A DNA stretch of 8,608 nucleotides from positions 1-8,608 of the forward strand of contig JAFAWJ010000732.1 in NCBI GenBank assembly GCA_019242065.1, written 5' to 3'. The position numbers and the translations under genes are program-made. Positions 6,748 through 8,608 of this stretch are shown here, piece by piece. Source of the DNA: Chloroflexota bacterium (GTDB lineage: Bacteria; Chloroflexota; UBA6077; CF-72). Each line of letters opens with the position of its first letter. Within the stretch, counting starts at the first letter, position 1. Under the pieces are notes generated by a model. The model made no database searches and was not told where the DNA came from. It worked only from the letters and a program-made list of their open reading frames with translations.

Positions 6748-6751
6748 TATA
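6746..6751 (-). promoter_or_regulatory. Candidate -10 box for the TetR gene
   Basis: A perfect TATAAT on the minus strand overlaps the inverted repeat and the first base of the LLM ATG. The expected transcription start would be near 6739, leaving a leader of only about 9 bases. The -35 region is poor (best is CTGTAA at 6775-6770 with an 18 bp spacer), so the promoter is tentative. Confidence 0.4.
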
Positions 6752-7671
6752 TGGAGAAAGTTCGTCCACTTACAGGGCAGCGCCCGTTTCGCTTCGGCGT
6801 CGTCAGCGCCGCCGCCCGCTCGCTCGACGAATGGCTCACCCGCGCCCGCCGTGCCGAGGCCCTCGGCTACGCCAGCCTCGTCATCCCCGACAATCTCCGC
6901 TTTACCCTCGCCCCCCTGCCCGCCCTGGCTGCCGCCGCCACCGTCACCCACTCCTTGCGCCTGGGCACCTACGTCTTCGCCAACGACCTCCGCCACCCCG
7001 TCACCCTGGCCAAGGACGTGGCCACGCTCGATCTGCTTTCGGGCGGACGCGTCGAGCTTGGAGTCGGCGCCGGCCGGCCGGACTCGGCCGCCGAAAACCA
7101 TATGCTCGGCCTCGGCTTCGACTCGGGCAAGGTGCGTGTCGAGCGCCTGGCCGAGTCGCTGGGCATCCTCAAGTCGCTGCTGGCAGGCCGACGCCCTGGC
7201 GCGGATGGCACGCACTATCAGTCGGCCGACGCCGAGATCTCGCCGCTGCCGGTCCAGCAGCCGCACGTGCCCATTCTGGTGGCCGGCAGTGGTCGGCAGA
7301 TGCTGAGCCTGGCGGCGCGTGAAGCCGACATCATAGGCCTCGGCCTGCCGCCCGACACGCCCGAGGCCGTGGCCGCCGAGCGCATCGGCTGGATCCGCGA
7401 CGCCGCGGGCGATCGCTTTGGGGAGATCGAGCTCAACATCAACCTGATGGCCGTGGGCGACCAGGTGCCGCGCTGGATGGCGGCGCGAATGAACCTGACC
7501 GCCCAGGACCTGGCCGCCCGCGGCTCGGTGGCCGCGCTGGTCGGTAGCCTGGGTCAAATGTGCGATCAATTGGTCGACCGCCGCGCCCGCCTGGGTTTGT
7601 CCTACATCCTCGTGTCCGACGAGTTCATGGAGTCCTTCGCCCCCGTCGTCGAGCGCCTGTCCGGCCGCTGA
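6751..7671 (+). CDS. LLM-class (luciferase-like) F420- or FMN-dependent oxidoreductase
   Basis: The 306-residue protein is a bacterial luciferase-like TIM barrel. Marks are PFRFGVVSA (12-20), RRAEALGYASLVIPDN (33-48), LRLGTYVFANDLRHPVTLAKDVATLD (69-94), the signature DLLSGGRVELGVGAG (94-108), and PHVPILVAGSGRQMLSLAAREADIIGL (171-197). Length and this pattern fit the actinobacterial/chloroflexal group usually named LLM class F420-dependent oxidoreductase (the TIGR03621-like branch). Such enzymes move hydride between F420H2 or FMNH2 and varied substrates, so the substrate is unknown. The ATG at 6751 was chosen because the family begins just before the PFRFG strand; a TTG at 6697 would add 18 residues that lie inside the TetR gene. 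No ribosome binding site is seen before 6751, so translation may be leaderless. It is divergent from the TetR gene and converges with a methyltransferase gene. Confidence 0.88.
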   Translation: MEKVRPLTGQRPFRFGVVSAAARSLDEWLTRARRAEALGYASLVIPDNLRFTLAPLPALAAAATVTHSLRLGTYVFANDLRHPVTLAKDVATLDLLSGGRVELGVGAGRPDSAAENHMLGLGFDSGKVRVERLAESLGILKSLLAGRRPGADGTHYQSADAEISPLPVQQPHVPILVAGSGRQMLSLAAREADIIGLGLPPDTPEAVAAERIGWIRDAAGDRFGEIELNINLMAVGDQVPRWMAARMNLTAQDLAARGSVAALVGSLGQMCDQLVDRRARLGLSYILVSDEFMESFAPVVERLSGR

Positions 7672-7746
7672 CCTTCGCGTCGCGAGTCAGCTTCGAAGGC
7701 TAGCCACGACAACCTGCTTCGCGACTCGGCTCCGGAGTCAACTCCG
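7672..7746. repeat. Convergent-junction repeat with stem-loops
   Basis: This junction lies between the oxidoreductase stop and the methyltransferase stop and enters the latter's last codons. It holds an inverted repeat CCTTCG/CGAAGG (7672-7699), a palindrome CTTCGAAG (7691-7698), and two imperfect direct copies with period 39 that begin TCGCGA at 7680 and 7719. It also contains nested hairpins GACTC/GAGTC (7723-7739) and CGGAGT-CA-ACTCCG (7733-7746). None is followed by a T-run on either strand, so a standard intrinsic terminator is not supported, though the structure could still stop or stabilise converging transcripts. The blocks CTTCGCG, GGCTCCG and CCGTGGGTG recur in the same order on the minus strand of the repeat near 5.95 kb. 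Confidence 0.5.
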
Positions 7747-8430
7747 TGGGTGGCTTACGACCACGTATTCGCGGCTCGCCTCCGTCAGGGGCTCGCGCGC
7801 GAATCCGCCGTACATCGCCTCCACCTCCAGACCCGCGACGTCCAGCAGCCCCAGCCACTCGTTCTTCGTCCCCCACCACAGCGAGCTGTGCGCCCCGTCG
7901 TCACGCAGGATGTCGATGCGGTTGTCCGGCACCGAGTAGCGCAGCGTGTGCGGCACCGGTCGGTCCTGGTGGGTCCCGTCGTTGCGCACGGCAAGCTGGT
8001 GGTCGAAGATGAACACATTCCACGCGAAGCGACCATCTGGCCGGAGCACGGCCGCCACACGCTCGAACGTGCGTCGGCGGTCGGCCCAGGTGGGCAGGTG
8101 CATGAGCGAGCGGAACGGACAATAGATCAGGCCGGCCGGCTCCTCCAGGTCCAGGTCGCGCATGTCGCCCCAGCGCAAATCGAGCTGCACGCCGGCGGCC
8201 GCCGCATTGGCGCGTGCCTGTTCCAGCATGTTGTGCGACATATCGATGCCGATGACGCGTCTGCCAGTCGCCTGTGCGACGGGAATCGCGACCCGCCCGT
8301 TGCCGACCGCCAGCTCCACGAGCGGACCGTCCGCCTGGCGAGCAAGATCCACGTAGAACGGAATGTCGGCGGTCATATGCGCCGACCATTCCTCGTACCG
8401 CTCCGCGAAGCCGTCGTCCCAGGTCAGCAC
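7738..8430 (-). CDS. Class I SAM-dependent methyltransferase
   Basis: The 230-residue protein has the Rossmann methyltransferase core. Motif I is VELAVGNGRVAIPVA (38-52), the acidic end of strand 2 is GIDMSHNML (61-69, D63 expected to bind the ribose of SAM), GDMRDL (88-93) is the adenine-side loop, and FERVAAVLRPDGRFAWNVF (122-140) contains the post-motif-III LRPGG-like turn. The methyl acceptor cannot be deduced. The N-terminus WDDGFAERYEEW is typical of small soluble methyltransferases in Chloroflexota and Actinomycetota. The GTG at 8430 is the only sensible start, since an in-frame stop lies about 10 codons upstream and no in-frame ATG intervenes. The ribosome binding site is weak. It converges with the oxidoreductase gene, 66 bp apart, so it is a separate transcription unit. 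Confidence 0.87.
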   Translation of the reverse strand: MLTWDDGFAERYEEWSAHMTADIPFYVDLARQADGPLVELAVGNGRVAIPVAQATGRRVIGIDMSHNMLEQARANAAAAGVQLDLRWGDMRDLDLEEPAGLIYCPFRSLMHLPTWADRRRTFERVAAVLRPDGRFAWNVFIFDHQLAVRNDGTHQDRPVPHTLRYSVPDNRIDILRDDGAHSSLWWGTKNEWLGLLDVAGLEVEAMYGGFAREPLTEASREYVVVSHPRS

Positions 8431-8608
8431 GCAGCCGCCATCGTACGTCCTGGAGCCGCATCAGGGCGATCTGTGCAAACTGTTGCTCCTGGTCACACGT
8501 GACGTTGCCCAGGATCCCCCCGTAATCCCCAGATAGCAGCGGCGACTAACCCGTCCCGCGCCTGCCGTCCCGTGTGTCCCAACCCCGTCCTCGTCCCGGT
8601 GTGTTCCA
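8431..8608. other. Intergenic region upstream of the methyltransferase to the window edge
   Basis: I see no credible gene in these 178 bp. They should contain the methyltransferase promoter (minus strand), but no strong box is visible. A 12 bp element GTCAC-AC-GTGAC (8492-8503), containing the palindrome CACGTG, lies about 62 bp before the start codon and could be a regulator site. The last 60 bp are C-rich with repeated CGTCCCG strings; 8565-8581 and 8591-8608 are near copies. Confidence 0.45.

Noticed and set aside
5477..7306. Plus-strand frame of 609 codons crossing the ligase start, repeats, TetR gene and oxidoreductase
   Set aside because: It spans antisense, non-coding and out-of-frame DNA, and its product changes composition at each boundary.
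7733..7746. Intrinsic terminator at CGGAGT-CA-ACTCCG
   Set aside because: The stem is only 5-6 bp and no T-run follows on either strand.
8424..8441. Five-codon minus-strand mini-frame (ATG at 8441) overlapping the methyltransferase GTG
   Set aside because: Too short to separate from chance and has no ribosome binding site of its own.

Overview
This is a GC-rich, densely coding stretch from a bacterial chromosome. The gene families point to a Chloroflexota-, Dormibacterota- or Actinomycetota-like soil or environmental lineage. The hints are a GT39 'YkcA/B-type' glycosyltransferase tail with Gly/Met-rich linkers, an F420/FMN luciferase-like oxidoreductase, a stand-alone MetE-like protein, and weak or absent Shine-Dalgarno sequences at several starts. 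The phylum is an inference from family content only. There is no rRNA, tRNA, insertion sequence, phage gene or CRISPR array.

Layout. (1) Positions 2-1830, plus strand: the 3' end of a membrane glycosyltransferase (GT39/YkcA-B C-terminal domain), coupled through an ATGA overlap to a multi-pass lysylphosphatidylglycerol-synthase-type flippase-like protein; this looks like an envelope glycosylation or lipid-linked sugar module. (2) Positions 5743-1708, minus strand: a three-gene operon of fatty-acyl-CoA ligase, MetE-like zinc methyltransferase and class D flavin monooxygenase (acyl-CoA dehydrogenase fold). The first two overlap by 11 bp and the second and third are 12 bp apart. It converges on module 1, and the two coding regions overlap by 123 bp. 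(3) Positions 5744-6034: an intergenic stretch with a decayed tandem repeat of about 58 bp. (4) Positions 6035-7671: a TetR-family repressor (minus) divergent from an LLM-class oxidoreductase (plus). Their starts are only 20 bp apart and are bridged by a 6-7-6 inverted repeat that could be the operator. (5) Positions 7672-7737: a convergent junction containing repeated, partly palindromic DNA that resembles the 5.9 kb repeats. (6) Positions 7738-8430, minus: a class I SAM-dependent methyltransferase, followed by 178 bp without a recognisable gene up to the window edge.

Working together. The minus-strand operon reads as a small catabolic cassette: the ligase activates a carboxylic acid with CoA, the flavin monooxygenase hydroxylates an aromatic or ring substrate, and the zinc enzyme moves a methyl or alkyl group to or from a thiol. 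The combination is the most interesting feature here, but its substrate cannot be read from the sequence. The LLM oxidoreductase is probably controlled by the adjacent TetR protein and may or may not belong to the same pathway. I see no clear sign of a defence system or mobile island.
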